Assembly: GCA_016794925.1 (NCBI GenBank)
Contig: JAEUIW010000002.1
Location: forward strand, 289,174 to 353,173
Source of the DNA: Phycisphaerae bacterium
GTDB taxonomy: Bacteria; Planctomycetota; Phycisphaerae; Phycisphaerales; UBA1924
DNA: 64,000 nucleotides
Direction: 5' to 3'
The notes under the pieces: model-generated
The model's database searches: none
Told to the model about the DNA's origin: nothing
Seen by the model: the letters and a program-made list of their open reading frames with translations, nothing else
Translations under genes and position numbers: made by a program
In this document: positions 23,843 through 33,674 of the stretch, one piece after another
How the letters are laid out: each line of letters starts with the position of its first letter
Numbering within the stretch: position 1 is the stretch's first letter

Positions 23843-25231
23843 TCACCCGCGGGGGCCGCGCATCCGCGGACCACGTCCATCATCCGAGCCCCCCAGAAAG
23901 CCCGCGTAATTGCGCATCAACAGATTGGCTTCGACCCGCTGGATGAAATCGAGGATGACCGACACGACGATGAGCAGCCCGGTGCCGCCCAAGAACTGCG
24001 TGATCGTGAAATCGATACCGAACGCGGCATGGACCACCTGCGGGATCACGGCGATCACGGACAGGAAGCCCGCGCCAACAAAGGTAATTCGAGTCATCAC
24101 GGTTTCGAGATACTCGGCGGTGCGGGGCCCGGGTCGCAGTCCGGGGATGAACGAGCCGTGATCGCGGAGCTGCTTGGACATTTCTTCAGGATTGAACTGC
24201 ACCGTAATCCAGAAATACGAGAAAAAATAGATCATGGCGATCTCGACGAGCGTGAACAGCAACTGCCCGTTGACGAAGTTCGCTGCCATCCAACCCGTCA
24301 GACCCTCCCACAAGCCGCCCGAACCGGTTGCCGCGGCGCTCAGCGAGCCGAAGATCACGGTTGGAAAAATCATGAGCGAGGACGCGAACACCACGGGCAT
24401 GACGCCGCCATGATTGATCCGGAGCGGAAGGTACGATTTCTGTCCGCCGTAGACCTTTCGGCCGCGCGTGTGCTTGGCTTGCTGGATGGGGATACGCCGC
24501 TGGGCGACGGTCATGAGCACCGAGCCGGCAACGACCGCGAGAAAGCCCGCGACCAACGACCCGAGCCCCAGCCATCCCATCTTGCCATCCTGCCCCGGTC
24601 CGAACCCGGTGGACACCATCTCGATAGCGTGGGGCATTCGTGCGAGGATCCCCGCCATGATGATCATCGAGACACCGTTGCCGATCCCGAAACGGTCGAT
24701 CTGCTCACCCAACCACATCAGAAAGATGCAGCCCGCCGTGAGCGCGGAGATCGCCATCACCCACCAAATGAAGTTGTGCGACCACTCGGGATACACCAGA
24801 CCGGTGCGAGTGATGTACTGCAACCACGTGAAGGCTTGAAAGACACAGAGCCCAAGGGTTAGGTACCGCGTCCACTCCATGATCTTCTGACGGCCCGTCG
24901 CGCCTTCTTCCTGCAGCTTCTTGAGCATCGGCACGACCGTGGTGAAGAGCTGGAAGATGATGCCGGCCGTGATATACGGCATGATGCCCAGGCCGAATAT
25001 CGTGGACTGACCGAGCGCGCCGCCTGAGAAAATATTCACGAAGTTCGCGGCCCGCCCCGCGGCGGACCCGGACTCGACCGCCACGCGAAAGTGCTCTTCA
25101 AGAGCGCTTTGATTGACACCCGGGAGCGGGATCCAGAAGCCAATGCGGTACACGACGATCATGCCGAGCGTGAACAGGATTTTGTTCCGCAACTCGGCGA
25201 TCTTGAAGATGTTGACCAGCGCCTGCAGCAT
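23843..25231 (-). CDS. secY: Protein translocase subunit SecY
   Basis: A 462-residue channel protein with ten predicted membrane segments. Marks: LFTLGMIVVYRIG near the N-terminus, GIMPYITAGIIFQLF, RFGIGNGVSMIIMAGI, and the ribosome-facing loop RRIPIQQAKHTRGRK. The C-terminal tail is short and basic. The start at 25231 drops an unrelated leader. It lies between rplO and infA, its usual place in the spc operon. Confidence 0.97.
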   Translation of the reverse strand: MLQALVNIFKIAELRNKILFTLGMIVVYRIGFWIPLPGVNQSALEEHFRVAVESGSAAGRAANFVNIFSGGALGQSTIFGLGIMPYITAGIIFQLFTTVVPMLKKLQEEGATGRQKIMEWTRYLTLGLCVFQAFTWLQYITRTGLVYPEWSHNFIWWVMAISALTAGCIFLMWLGEQIDRFGIGNGVSMIIMAGILARMPHAIEMVSTGFGPGQDGKMGWLGLGSLVAGFLAVVAGSVLMTVAQRRIPIQQAKHTRGRKVYGGQKSYLPLRINHGGVMPVVFASSLMIFPTVIFGSLSAAATGSGGLWEGLTGWMAANFVNGQLLFTLVEIAMIYFFSYFWITVQFNPEEMSKQLRDHGSFIPGLRPGPRTAEYLETVMTRITFVGAGFLSVIAVIPQVVHAAFGIDFTITQFLGGTGLLIVVSVILDFIQRVEANLLMRNYAGFLGGSDDGRGPRMRGPRG

Positions 25232-25341
25232 GAGTCCTTCCGTCGTGAACGCGGGAAGATCCCTCCGTCCCGCACCGCTCTCCACCGAATGTCATCTCGA
25301 CGCCGTCGCCGATCCCGATGCGTGTCCCTTCGATCACGGTC

Positions 25342-25935
25342 TCAACTGGCCGACTCACCGGACGCACCCACCGCCGCACGCGGCTTGGAGCGTTTGAGTT
25401 TCTTGGTGAGTTTCTTTGGCGAACGATCTTCGGCGTTGCGATCGACGCCGCGCACACGGTCGCGCCGCGTTCCGGTTTCCCGGACGCTCCCGCCGGCATC
25501 GAGAACGGCCTTGCGTGCCGGGTTCGAGACCCGGCTGGCGGTGATCTCCAACTTGATGCCAAGGGTCTTCGCGTCGCCCAGGTCACCGAGGATCTTCAGA
25601 TCCCGACTGGTATCTCGGATCAGACCGGCTTTGATCAGAGCCTCGGCGTTCACCATGCCGCCCTTGGCAAACATCTTGTGCGCAACAATGTCGCGAAGGT
25701 TCACGATCCAGAAAGGCGTATCGAACGCGACGTTGGAGAAGCCATACTTGCGAATGCGGCGGAACAGCGGCTTCTGACCACCCTCAAAGCCGCGGCGCGC
25801 GGCATAACCGGTGCGTGAGCCCGCACCCTTGGTGCCGCGGCCCGATGTCTTGCCGTGGCCTGAACCCCGGCCGCGCCCAAGACGCTTGCGGGTCTTGTAC
25901 GTTCCGGCCATCGCGGTCACATCATGGATCATCAT
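25342..25935 (-). CDS. rplO: 50S ribosomal protein L15
   Basis: 197 residues, longer than the usual 145 because of a basic, Ser/Ala-rich tail. Core marks: RLGRGRGSGHGKTSGRGTKG and RRGFEGGQKPLFRR. The ATG at 25935 has a GGGAG site 8 nt upstream. The 127-nt gap before it is too short for rpmD (L30), which normally lies between rpsE and rplO. Confidence 0.95.
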   Translation of the reverse strand: MMIHDVTAMAGTYKTRKRLGRGRGSGHGKTSGRGTKGAGSRTGYAARRGFEGGQKPLFRRIRKYGFSNVAFDTPFWIVNLRDIVAHKMFAKGGMVNAEALIKAGLIRDTSRDLKILGDLGDAKTLGIKLEITASRVSNPARKAVLDAGGSVRETGTRRDRVRGVDRNAEDRSPKKLTKKLKRSKPRAAVGASGESAS

Positions 25936-26062
25936 GGCATCTGCTCCCGAATCGCTGCGCTCGACGGTGATCGTTCGTGTTCCCGCTCCCCGACTCAATC
26001 TCAACTGCGGTGCCCGAGCGCAGCGGCATGCGCATTCTGGTCTCCACTCCGGACGAGAGTGG

Positions 26063-26785
26063 TCAGCTCTTGACCGCTCCCTCAGCGGGCGCGCCACCGG
26101 TTCCCGCGGCCGAGGCTGGAGCTCCGCCGCCGCCACCTCCGTCACCGCCTGACTCACGCCGACGACGTCCGCCACCGCCGCCGCGACCGGGGCGATCGCT
26201 GCCCATGTTGTTGACCGGACCGCGGGCCTTCTCTCCCGCCCGCGTGGCGGGCATGAAGGCCTTCCCCTTCTCGATCTTGTCAAGGATCATGGTCCGCTCA
26301 AGCATCACACCACGGATGCCGGCGACCTGCTCCGGAGTGCGGAGCTTGGCGAGTCCGTCGAACACGGCCTTCAGTACGTTCACCGGATTGGTCGAGCCGT
26401 AGCACTTGGACAGGCAATCCGTGATGCCCGCCTTCTCGAGTACGGCGCGAACCACGCCGCCGGCCACCACCCCCGTGCCCGGTGCGGCGGGAATTAGCCG
26501 GATTTTCGCGGCCGCGAACCGGCCCTCAACCTCGTGATGGATGGTTGTCCCCACGCGCGTGACGGGCACCATCTGTCGCTCGCCCGCCTTGTTGGCGTTC
26601 TCAATCGCGTTGGGAACCTCGTTCGCCTTGGCGTATCCGTACCCGACCCGACCGTTGCGGTCCCCGACGACGACGAGCGCGCCGAACGAGAAACGCCGGC
26701 CGCCCTTTACGGTCGCGGACGTGCGGTACACGCCGATCGTAGTCGAATCGACACGGTTCGAATTTTCCTGCATCATCTCAGCCAT
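26063..26785 (-). CDS. rpsE: 30S ribosomal protein S5 with Gly/Arg-rich tail
   Basis: 240 residues against the usual 165-170. The conserved part holds [19 protein letters not shown] and [17 protein letters not shown], then [18 protein letters not shown]. The last 60 residues are a low-complexity Gly/Arg/Ala-rich extension. Cytoplasmic 30S protein linked to decoding accuracy. Confidence 0.96.
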   Translation of the reverse strand: MAEMMQENSNRVDSTTIGVYRTSATVKGGRRFSFGALVVVGDRNGRVGYGYAKANEVPNAIENANKAGERQMVPVTRVGTTIHHEVEGRFAAAKIRLIPAAPGTGVVAGGVVRAVLEKAGITDCLSKCYGSTNPVNVLKAVFDGLAKLRTPEQVAGIRGVMLERTMILDKIEKGKAFMPATRAGEKARGPVNNMGSDRPGRGGGGGRRRRESGGDGGGGGGAPASAAGTGGAPAEGAVKS

Positions 26786-26839
26786 GGGTATTCTCGGAAG
26801 AGTCGGTCGGGTGTGCGAAATCGATTGGTCTGAAAGTGA

Positions 26840-27202
26840 TCAGAACGCGAGGCCTTCCTTGCGGGCCGCGTCCGCGAGAGCCTTGACACGGCCGTGGTAC
26901 TTGAATCCGCCGCGATCGAAGCGAACGGCTTTGACGCCCGCTGCGCGGGCCCGTTCCGCGATCAGCTTGCCCACGGTCGCGGCGGAGGCGCAGTTGCCGC
27001 TCTTGGCGACGGCCGCGGCCTTTTCTCGCGATGAAGCCGCGGCAAGCGTTCGGCCCGCCAGGTCGTCGACAACCTGAACGTAAATGTGATTCAGCGATCG
27101 GAACACGCAGAGACGCGGACGGTCGGGGGTGCCCGTGACCATTCCACGCACCCGGCGGTGCCTGCGAATCCGACGCTTGACCTTGTGCTTATTGATGTCC
27201 AT
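26840..27202 (-). CDS. rplR: 50S ribosomal protein L18
   Basis: 120 residues, normal length. Marks: [38 protein letters not shown] and the end block [20 protein letters not shown]. Binds 5S rRNA with L5. ATG at 27202, 31 nt after rplF. Confidence 0.96.
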   Translation of the reverse strand: MDINKHKVKRRIRRHRRVRGMVTGTPDRPRLCVFRSLNHIYVQVVDDLAGRTLAAASSREKAAAVAKSGNCASAATVGKLIAERARAAGVKAVRFDRGGFKYHGRVKALADAARKEGLAF

Positions 27203-27233
27203 GTGATCCGACCTCGATGCTGGCGGACGCCGA

Positions 27234-27788
27234 TCAGGCGCCGAATTGCTTGCCGCTCTTGCGGGTAATGACCTCGCTGACGTACTTGACGCCCTTGCCG
27301 TTGTACGGCTCGGGCTTGCGGGCCGCGCGCATGTCCGCGGCGAACTGACCAACGACCGCGCCGTCGGCGCCACTGACCCTGACAAAGGTCTTGTCCACGG
27401 TGACTTTCACGCCCGCGGGTATGTCGATAAAAATCGGATTGGCAAACCCGACCACGAGTTTGATCTGCTTGCCCTGCACGCTGGCCTGCCAGCCCACCCC
27501 CACAATCTCCATCGTTTCCTCGTAGTCTTTTTGCACGCCCTTGACCATGTTCGCGATCAACGCGCGGGTCGTGCCCCAGTAGGCCTTCACGGATGGGTCA
27601 GAGCTGATCCGGGCTTCGTCGGCGGTCACCTTGATCGCTTTCTCCGATTCCTCCCATGTCACGGCGACCTCGGGGCGATGGGTCATCTTCAACGTGCCGC
27701 CGGGTCCGGACACGCTGATCACGCGGTCCTTGATCGAGACTTTGACATTCGCGGGCACGGCGATGGGCTTGCGACCGATTCGGGACAT
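27234..27788 (-). CDS. rplF: 50S ribosomal protein L6
   Basis: 184 residues. [17 protein letters not shown] at the start, [10 protein letters not shown] and the C-terminal [15 protein letters not shown] block are diagnostic. The ATG at 27788 (GGAG 8 nt upstream) is preferred to an upstream GTG that overlaps the ribosome site. Confidence 0.96.
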   Translation of the reverse strand: MSRIGRKPIAVPANVKVSIKDRVISVSGPGGTLKMTHRPEVAVTWEESEKAIKVTADEARISSDPSVKAYWGTTRALIANMVKGVQKDYEETMEIVGVGWQASVQGKQIKLVVGFANPIFIDIPAGVKVTVDKTFVRVSGADGAVVGQFAADMRAARKPEPYNGKGVKYVSEVITRKSGKQFGA

Positions 27789-27828
27789 GGGAATCACTCC
27801 GACGGAACTTCGGGACGCTGAACGGGAA

Positions 27829-28227
27829 TCACTCGATGGTGCAGAGCAGTTCGCCGCCGACGCGCTCGGTCCGGCACTTTCGATCGCTCATGACGCCGCG
27901 CGAGGTCGAGACAACGAAGATACCCAGGCCCTGGAGCGGGCGCGGGAGCTCCTCGACGCCGGCGTACACCCTGCACCCCGGCTTGGACCGGCGCACGAGC
28001 GTGTGCAGCGCCGGCTCGCCACGAGGACCGTACTTCAGTTTGATCCGGATCAGGCCCTGGCGCGCGTCCTCGACGGTCTCGAATGATGCGATGTACCCCT
28101 CGTCGCGCAAGACCGCCGCGATACCGCGGCAGACGCGCGAGTTGAGCACGTCGACGGACTTGGCGCGGTGCGCGAGCGCATTGCGGATTCGGGTCAGCAT
28201 GTCGGCGATGGGATCGCTGAATGACAT
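27829..28227 (-). CDS. rpsH: 30S ribosomal protein S8
   Basis: 132 residues. Marks: DPIADMLTRIRNAL at the start and GIFVVSTSRGVMSDRKCR near the end. Binds the central domain of 16S rRNA and regulates the spc operon in E. coli; whether it does so here is unknown. Confidence 0.97.
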   Translation of the reverse strand: MSFSDPIADMLTRIRNALAHRAKSVDVLNSRVCRGIAAVLRDEGYIASFETVEDARQGLIRIKLKYGPRGEPALHTLVRRSKPGCRVYAGVEELPRPLQGLGIFVVSTSRGVMSDRKCRTERVGGELLCTIE

Positions 28228-28298
28228 CTCGTGGGTTCCTCGTCGTCTGCGGCGCCTCGGCCCGATCGGACCGGGGCGTCATGGGGTCATCGCGGTTG

Positions 28299-28484
28299 CT
28301 ACCAACTGGCCTTCCGCATGCCGGGGATCTTCCCCTCAAGAGCGAGCTTGCGGAGCATGATGCGGGAAATGCGGAACTTGCGGTAGACGGCCCGGGGCCG
28401 ACCGGTGAGCTGGCACCGGCTCACCTTGCGCGTGCTGAACTTGGGCTTGCGCATCGACTTGGCCATTTGTGCTTTGGTCGCCAT
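28299..28484 (-). CDS. rpsN: 30S ribosomal protein S14, short form lacking zinc ligands
   Basis: 61 residues, the length of the zinc-binding (type Z) S14. The body [20 protein letters not shown] and the end [11 protein letters not shown] fit that type. However, the usual CxxC...CxxC set is reduced to one Cys: the first pair reads CQLTG and the second pair reads SRIM. It should therefore not bind zinc. It is not the long zinc-free S14, which is about 89-101 residues. Lies between rplE and rpsH as expected. Confidence 0.93.
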   Translation of the reverse strand: MATKAQMAKSMRKPKFSTRKVSRCQLTGRPRAVYRKFRISRIMLRKLALEGKIPGMRKASW

Positions 28485-28518
28485 GGTGTGTTCCCTGGCG
28501 CACGCGTGCGGCGTGCGA

Positions 28519-29232
28519 TTACTTTTTCTTCGCCCCTGACTCTTCAGGCTTTTTGAACGGCATGCCCAACTCGGACAAGATGAACCGGCTCCACTCCGGC
28601 CTGGAACCGGAGAAAATCATGTTGATGTTCATGCCGTGCGTAAAATTCACGTCGGCCATGTTGATCTCCGGAAAGACGCCCTGCTCCGTAAGACCGACCG
28701 CGTAGTTGCCGCCCTTGTCAAATGATGCGGGATTGAGCCCCCGAAAGTCCTTGATACGGGGCGTGGCAAGGTTGATGAACCGGTCCAGAAAGTGCCACAT
28801 CCGGTCGCGCCGCAGCGTGACCATCGCGGCGGTCTCGGCGCCTTCCCGCACCTTGAAGTTCGACACGCTCTTCTTCGCCTTGGTGATCACCGGCTTCTGC
28901 CCGGTCACTCTCGTGATGGTGTCCACCACGGTCTGCTTCACGTTGGGAGGCAGCTTGTTGTTCTCGAGATGCCTGCCCATGTTGACGTTCAGCACGATCG
29001 AACGCAGGCGCGGCCGCTGGTTCGGGTTCGCCAGGCCGAACGCGCTCGCGAGCTTGGGCGACACCACCTCGTCGTACTGCTTCTTGAGTCGGGGGGTCTC
29101 GCGCGGGCCCGCCGGCTCGGGGGCCGCGTCCGCGTGCGCATCCGGCTTGGTGGCGCCGGGCTTCTTCCGGCCGGCGTCCTTGGAGGCGGGGGGCGCCTTG
29201 TCTTTCTTGGGATGGTCCTTGTCGGTGGCCAT
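28519..29232 (-). CDS. rplE: 50S ribosomal protein L5 with N-terminal extension
   Basis: 237 residues against the usual 180. The first 45 or so are a Lys/Ala/Pro-rich low-complexity extension. The core then begins at [14 protein letters not shown] and includes [36 protein letters not shown] and [15 protein letters not shown]. Binds 5S rRNA and contacts P-site tRNA. Confidence 0.95.
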   Translation of the reverse strand: MATDKDHPKKDKAPPASKDAGRKKPGATKPDAHADAAPEPAGPRETPRLKKQYDEVVSPKLASAFGLANPNQRPRLRSIVLNVNMGRHLENNKLPPNVKQTVVDTITRVTGQKPVITKAKKSVSNFKVREGAETAAMVTLRRDRMWHFLDRFINLATPRIKDFRGLNPASFDKGGNYAVGLTEQGVFPEINMADVNFTHGMNINMIFSGSRPEWSRFILSELGMPFKKPEESGAKKK

Positions 29233-29276
29233 GGTGAGAATCCGTCGTCAGAAGTGAATGAACTCGGTGATTTCGA

Positions 29277-29633
29277 CTACTTGCGACCCGGGCTCTTGCG
29301 GTCCTGGCTTGCGCGACGGACGACCGAAAGCTCCTTGCCGCCGCGGACGGCGACGCGGGCCTTCGAACCGTCGGGGCGAACCACGAATCGGACGCGGCTC
29401 GGTTTTCCATCCACGACAGGACTGACCTTCGAGATGTGGATTGCCGCCTCCCGCGTGATCACGCCGCCCTGCGGGCTGGTGCGCGTGGGCTTGAGGTGCT
29501 TGGTCACGATATTGACGCCCTGCACCACCACCCGCTCGTCTCGGGGAATGACGCGGAGCACCTTTCCGACGGCGCCCTTGTAATCGCCGCTGGTCACCAT
29601 CACCAGATCGTCCTTGCGAATGTGCGCGGGCAT
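29277..29633 (-). CDS. rplX: 50S ribosomal protein L24
   Basis: 118 residues. KOW motif at the start (IRKDDLVMVTSGDYKGAVG), then VVVQGVNIVTKHLKPT and the zone around GGVITREAAIHISKV. An assembly-initiator protein. Its ATG lies 2 nt after the rplN stop. Confidence 0.96.
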   Translation of the reverse strand: MPAHIRKDDLVMVTSGDYKGAVGKVLRVIPRDERVVVQGVNIVTKHLKPTRTSPQGGVITREAAIHISKVSPVVDGKPSRVRFVVRPDGSKARVAVRGGKELSVVRRASQDRKSPGRK

Positions 29634-29635
29634 GG

Positions 29636-30022
29636 TCAGACCACCTCCGGTGCGAGAGACACGATCTTCATGTAGTTCTTGTCGCGCAGCTCGCGCGCCA
29701 CCGGGCCGAAGATCCGTGTGCCCTTGGGATTCCCGTCGTCCTGGATCAGCACGACGGCGTTTGAATCGAATTTCACATACGAACCGTCGGCCCGGCGCGT
29801 GGCCTTGGTGGCCCGGACCACGACCGCTTTGCTCTTGTCGCCCGCCTTCACTTCCGAACCCGGCAGAGCCTTCTTGATCGACACGAACACGCGATCTCCG
29901 ACGCCGGCCATCCGACGGGTGAACTTCCCGCTCGCGGTCGAGCCGCCGTACACCCGGATGATGTACGCGATCTTCGCGCCGCTGTTGTCCGCGACCTCGC
30001 ATCGTGTTTCCTGTTGCAGCAT
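29636..30022 (-). CDS. rplN: 50S ribosomal protein L14
   Basis: 128 residues. [17 protein letters not shown] at the start, [14 protein letters not shown] and the closing block [20 protein letters not shown] are typical. The ATG at 30022 matches the family N-terminus; in-frame sequence before it is unrelated. Confidence 0.97.
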   Translation of the reverse strand: MLQQETRCEVADNSGAKIAYIIRVYGGSTASGKFTRRMAGVGDRVFVSIKKALPGSEVKAGDKSKAVVVRATKATRRADGSYVKFDSNAVVLIQDDGNPKGTRIFGPVARELRDKNYMKIVSLAPEVV

Positions 30023-30072
30023 GGCTCTACCTTCCGTGCCCGGACACCGCAAACGCGGCCCGCGGCGTGTGC

Positions 30073-30399
30073 TCAGTCTTTCCGCTCACCCGACTCGTCG
30101 AGGTTCACAACCGCGATCTTCCGCTGACGCTCCACCACCCGAACCAGCGTCCACGACTTGGTCTTGCTCAGCCGTCGGCACGGCTTCACCTCAACAAGAT
30201 CACCTGTCCGCGACTCGTTCTTTTCGTCGTGCACGTGCAGAACCGTGCGGCGACGCATGAACTTGCCGTACTTGGGGTGCTTGACCAGGAACGGAATGAC
30301 GACCTTGCGGGTGCGATCCCGTTTGTCCGATTCGACGATGCCGAGGCGGCCCGCCTTGGCTTCGGTCTGCGGGGTCGAGCTGGGGGTTGCTTTGCTCAT
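30073..30399 (-). CDS. rpsQ: 30S ribosomal protein S17
   Basis: 108 residues with an N-terminal Ser/Thr-rich extension of about 30. The OB-fold core reads [16 protein letters not shown], then [14 protein letters not shown] and [18 protein letters not shown]. Start ATG at 30399. Confidence 0.95.
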   Translation of the reverse strand: MSKATPSSTPQTEAKAGRLGIVESDKRDRTRKVVIPFLVKHPKYGKFMRRRTVLHVHDEKNESRTGDLVEVKPCRRLSKTKSWTLVRVVERQRKIAVVNLDESGERKD

Positions 30400-30427
30400 G
30401 GCTTCCTCGATTCCTTGTCCGACGACC

Positions 30428-30625
30428 TCAACGCTTCGGGGCCACACGGGCGTGACGCTCGGTCAGGATCCTGGCGATGTCGCGACGCGTCCGCCCATAC
30501 AGCGAGTTGTCCTCGACTTTCTCCGTCACCGCCTGCGCACGCAACTGGACCAATTTCCGGCGCAGCACAGTCAGCTCCGCAGCCATCTCCTCGTCGGTCA
30601 TCTTCCGCACTTCATTGCCCGTCAT
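30428..30625 (-). CDS. rpmC: 50S ribosomal protein L29
   Basis: 65 residues. The helical hairpin reads [14 protein letters not shown], then [19 protein letters not shown] and [16 protein letters not shown]. The ATG at 30625 has GGAG 8 nt upstream. Near the nascent-chain exit on the 50S subunit. Confidence 0.95.
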   Translation of the reverse strand: MTGNEVRKMTDEEMAAELTVLRRKLVQLRAQAVTEKVEDNSLYGRTRRDIARILTERHARVAPKR

Positions 30626-30674
30626 GGCGCCGGCTCCCTGCTTGCGACCCCCGTGCGTCGAATCACACCTTCGT

Positions 30675-31094
30675 TCATACCGCGACACGCCGGCGGACGA
30701 ACCGGCAACGAACCGGCATCTTCACCGCCGCCCGGACCATCGCCCGCTTGGCACTGGTCTCGTCCACGCCCGCGATCTCGAAAAGAAGCGTCCCGGGCTT
30801 GACCCGCGCGGCCCAGTACTCAACTTCTGCCTTGCCGGTGCCCATTCGTGTTTCCAGCGGCTTCTTTGAGATCGGCTTGTCCGGGAACACGCGGATGAAA
30901 AGCTTGCCCTCGCGCTTGAGAAAGTGCTGCGCCGCGACGCGACCGGCCTCCAACTGGCGGCCCGACACCCACGCGCCCTCGAGCGCCTGCAACCCGAAGT
31001 CGCCGAAGGCCACGTAGTTGCCCTTTGTCGCCTTCCGCGGCCGGACCCGCCGTTGCTCCTTACGGAATTTCACTCTTTTCGGCATTAACGCCAT
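30675..31094 (-). CDS. rplP: 50S ribosomal protein L16
   Basis: 139 residues. LMPKRVKFRKEQRR at the start, GNYVAFGDFGLQALEGAWV, then FIRVFPDKPISKKPLETRMG and EYWAARVKPGTLLFE. Contacts A-site tRNA. Standard place between rpsC and rpmC. Confidence 0.97.
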   Translation of the reverse strand: MALMPKRVKFRKEQRRVRPRKATKGNYVAFGDFGLQALEGAWVSGRQLEAGRVAAQHFLKREGKLFIRVFPDKPISKKPLETRMGTGKAEVEYWAARVKPGTLLFEIAGVDETSAKRAMVRAAVKMPVRCRFVRRRVAV

Positions 31095-31145
31095 GCGTCA
31101 GTCTCCGAGAATCAAACAGCCCGTCCGAACCGCTCCTCGCTCTTC

Positions 31146-31847
31146 TCAACGTCGCCCGCGCAACCGGCTCCGCGGACCGGCGTCTTCGCTCTCCGCCTCG
31201 CCTGGGGCAGCGGTGTACAGGCCCTTGAAGACCCAGACTTTGATGCCGATCTGACCGTACGACATGAATGCCTCGGCGAATCCGTAATCGATATTCGCTT
31301 GCAGCGTGCTCAACGGCAGCGAACCCATCCGGACGTCCAGCGAACGGCTCATCTCCGCCCCGCCCAGCCGGCCCGATAGAATGATCCGGACGCCCTTGGC
31401 GCCCGCCTGCATCGCACCCTCCGCACGCATTTTCATCACGCGTCTCGGCGCCGTCCGTTTCTTGAGTTGTTCGGCGATCGACTCCGCCACCAGCTGGGCC
31501 TCGATGTCGGGGTTCTTGATCTCGATGATCGTGATCGAGACCTTCCGGCCCGTCATCAGCTGCAGTTCTTCGGTCAGGCGCTCGATCTCCGCTCCCTTGG
31601 GCCCGATGACCAGCCCCGGACGTGCGGTCTTGACGACGATCTTCAACTCTTCACGCGTCCGCTCGATGTGAAGGTCGGAGACGGCCGCGTACGGTGGCTT
31701 GCGGTTCAGCCGATCGTCGAGGAACTTCCGGATCTTGTAGTCCTCAACCAACAACTCGCCGAACAGCGCCTTGGGAGCGTACCAGCGACTGCGGTGAGGC
31801 TCCGTGATCCCGACGCGAAACCCATACGGGGGGGTCTTCTGTCCCAT
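31146..31847 (-). CDS. rpsC: 30S ribosomal protein S3
   Basis: 233 residues with the KH domain (RPGLVIGPKGAEIERL) and the C-terminal S3 domain (MRAEGAMQAGAKGVRIILSG, GRLGGAEMSR). The start MGQKTPPYGFRVG is a slight variant of the family N-terminus. Its ATG overlaps the rplV stop by one base (TAATG). Confidence 0.97.
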   Translation of the reverse strand: MGQKTPPYGFRVGITEPHRSRWYAPKALFGELLVEDYKIRKFLDDRLNRKPPYAAVSDLHIERTREELKIVVKTARPGLVIGPKGAEIERLTEELQLMTGRKVSITIIEIKNPDIEAQLVAESIAEQLKKRTAPRRVMKMRAEGAMQAGAKGVRIILSGRLGGAEMSRSLDVRMGSLPLSTLQANIDYGFAEAFMSYGQIGIKVWVFKGLYTAAPGEAESEDAGPRSRLRGRR

Positions 31848-32401
31848 TAGCGGCGCTCCTCGAGAGCGATGGTGATGTTGCTCATGCGCTTTAGAATCTT
31901 GTGGGCTCGCCCGCGGTCTTTCGACCGGAATCGCTTCATCATGCCCCCGTCATCCACGCGGCTGTCCGCGACGACCAACGCCGTCACGTCCGCGTTGGCC
32001 TGCTCAGCGTCGGCGAGCGCCGCGGAGAGAGCCTTCTTCACATCGACCGCGGCCCGTTTGGTCGTGAAGGTCAGCAGGTTCATCGCAACGTCGACCGGCT
32101 TGCCTCGCACCAGGTCGACCAGCAGTTTGACCTTTCGCGGACTGCCGCGCTGGAAGCGAGCCAGGGAGGTGAACCGAGCGATCTCGGCGGGGGGAACGCC
32201 CAGCGCCTCGGCCAGCTTGTTCACATCGGTAGCCTTGCAGCGGGGATGGTCCCTCCCCGCCATCCAGTTGCTCACCGCGGCGAGAGCGTGATCGCCCTTG
32301 AGGCCGGTGCGCGACACGGCCTCGCCCAGCGCCTCCTTTGTGACGCCCTTCGCCGCCGCGGTGCTCTTCAATCTTGGTCCATGAATTCGCACGGTTCTCA
32401 T
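31847..32401 (-). CDS. rplV: 50S ribosomal protein L22 with N-terminal XRE-type HTH domain
   Basis: 184 residues; ordinary L22 is about 110. Residues 78-184 are the L22 core (RFQRGSPRKVKLLVDLVRG through RAHKILKRMSNITIALEE). Residues about 11-77 read as a lambda-repressor/XRE helix-turn-helix: KGVTKEALGEAVSRTG, AVSNWMAGRDHP in the turn and recognition region, then NKLAEALGVPPAEIARF, the usual closing helices. One open frame covers both, with no internal start that would remove the HTH cleanly. The ATG at 32401 is preceded only by AAGG. Whether it binds DNA, RNA or neither is unknown. Confidence 0.92.
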   Translation of the reverse strand: MRTVRIHGPRLKSTAAAKGVTKEALGEAVSRTGLKGDHALAAVSNWMAGRDHPRCKATDVNKLAEALGVPPAEIARFTSLARFQRGSPRKVKLLVDLVRGKPVDVAMNLLTFTTKRAAVDVKKALSAALADAEQANADVTALVVADSRVDDGGMMKRFRSKDRGRAHKILKRMSNITIALEERR

Positions 32402-32440
32402 CCTTAACAAGTCACGTGACCGCTTCGACGCAACGCCCGA

Positions 32441-32755
32441 TCAGCCCTTGGCCGGCGCGGGCGCCGGTTTCGAATCGCCGCCCTCGATACCTTCCTTCTT
32501 GTTCGTGTGCCCTCGGAAAACACGTGTCGGGCTGAACTCACCCAACTTGTGTCCAACCATGTCCTCGGTCACGAACACGTCGAGGAAAGCTTTGCCATTA
32601 TGCACCTTGAACGTGTGGCCGACAAACTCGGGCACGATGGTGCAGCGGCGCGACCACGTCTTGATCGCTTCTTTCTTGCCCGTCTGGTTCAGCCGCTCAA
32701 CCCGGTGGTAGAGCCGCTCCACGACGAACGGACCCTTCTTCAAGCTGCGTCCCAT
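32441..32755 (-). CDS. rpsS: 30S ribosomal protein S19
   Basis: 104 residues. [40 protein letters not shown] and [16 protein letters not shown] are diagnostic. A 39-nt spacer leads to the HTH-L22 gene. Confidence 0.97.
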   Translation of the reverse strand: MGRSLKKGPFVVERLYHRVERLNQTGKKEAIKTWSRRCTIVPEFVGHTFKVHNGKAFLDVFVTEDMVGHKLGEFSPTRVFRGHTNKKEGIEGGDSKPAPAPAKG

Positions 32756-32795
32756 GACTCGCTTCCTTCACGCCCGGACCGGGCCGGGCCCCGGC

Positions 32796-33653
32796 TCACT
32801 TCAACTGACCGTAACGCTTGCTCACGCGACGACGGATGATCAACTTCTGGCTCGCCTTCTTGCGGCTGCGCGTTCCGCCACCCTTGGCATGGACGCCCGA
32901 CGGCCCACATGGTGGACGGTTGCCCTTCGAGCGCCCCGAGCCACCGCCAAGCGGATGGGCGTTGTGACTCTTGGCCATGCCGCGCGTGATCGGACGCCGC
33001 CCGAGGTGCCGATTCAGACCGGCCTTTCCCAAGCGACGATTGGCATGATCGGCGTTGCCAACCTGACCGATGGTGGCGCGGCAATCGATCGGCACCTTGC
33101 GGATCTCACCGCTGGGCAACACGAGCGTCGCGTGCGGGCCTTCCTTGTTGGTCAGCCGGGCGTACAAACCAGCCGAACGGCACAATTGCCCGCCTCGTCC
33201 GGGGACCATCTCGATGCAGTGAACATCCAAACCGGTCGGGATATCACGCAGCCGCATGCAATTGCCGACCTTGGGCTCGACCGGTCCGCTGCCGCTGGAC
33301 TCGAGGCTATCCCCGACCTTTAGCCCAACCGGGGCGAGGATGTACCGCTTGACCCCGTCGGCAAATGCGAGCAGCGCGACGTGCGAAGAACGGTTCGGGT
33401 CGTACTCGATACCCGTGACCGTGGCGACCACGCCGTCCCGGTCGGCACGCCGGAAATCGATGACCCGGTACAGGCGCTTGGCGCCGCCGCCACGGCCGCG
33501 CACGGTGATCTTCCCCGAGTGATTCCTGCCGCCCTTCTTGTGGAGCGGCCGCAACAGCGACTTCTCGGGGTCGGTCTTCGTGACCTCGGCGTGCATGTTC
33601 ACCGAGGCAAACCGTCGGCCGGCGCTGGTGGGTTTGTAGATGCGAATGGGCAT
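32796..33653 (-). CDS. rplB: 50S ribosomal protein L2
   Basis: 285 residues. N-terminal OB-like domain ([28 protein letters not shown]) and C-terminal SH3-like domain with [19 protein letters not shown], near the peptidyl-transferase region. Conserved His in [10 protein letters not shown]. Standard length. Confidence 0.97.
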   Translation of the reverse strand: MPIRIYKPTSAGRRFASVNMHAEVTKTDPEKSLLRPLHKKGGRNHSGKITVRGRGGGAKRLYRVIDFRRADRDGVVATVTGIEYDPNRSSHVALLAFADGVKRYILAPVGLKVGDSLESSGSGPVEPKVGNCMRLRDIPTGLDVHCIEMVPGRGGQLCRSAGLYARLTNKEGPHATLVLPSGEIRKVPIDCRATIGQVGNADHANRRLGKAGLNRHLGRRPITRGMAKSHNAHPLGGGSGRSKGNRPPCGPSGVHAKGGGTRSRKKASQKLIIRRRVSKRYGQLK

Positions 33654-33674
33654 CGGTCGGCTCCTGATCCTGAC

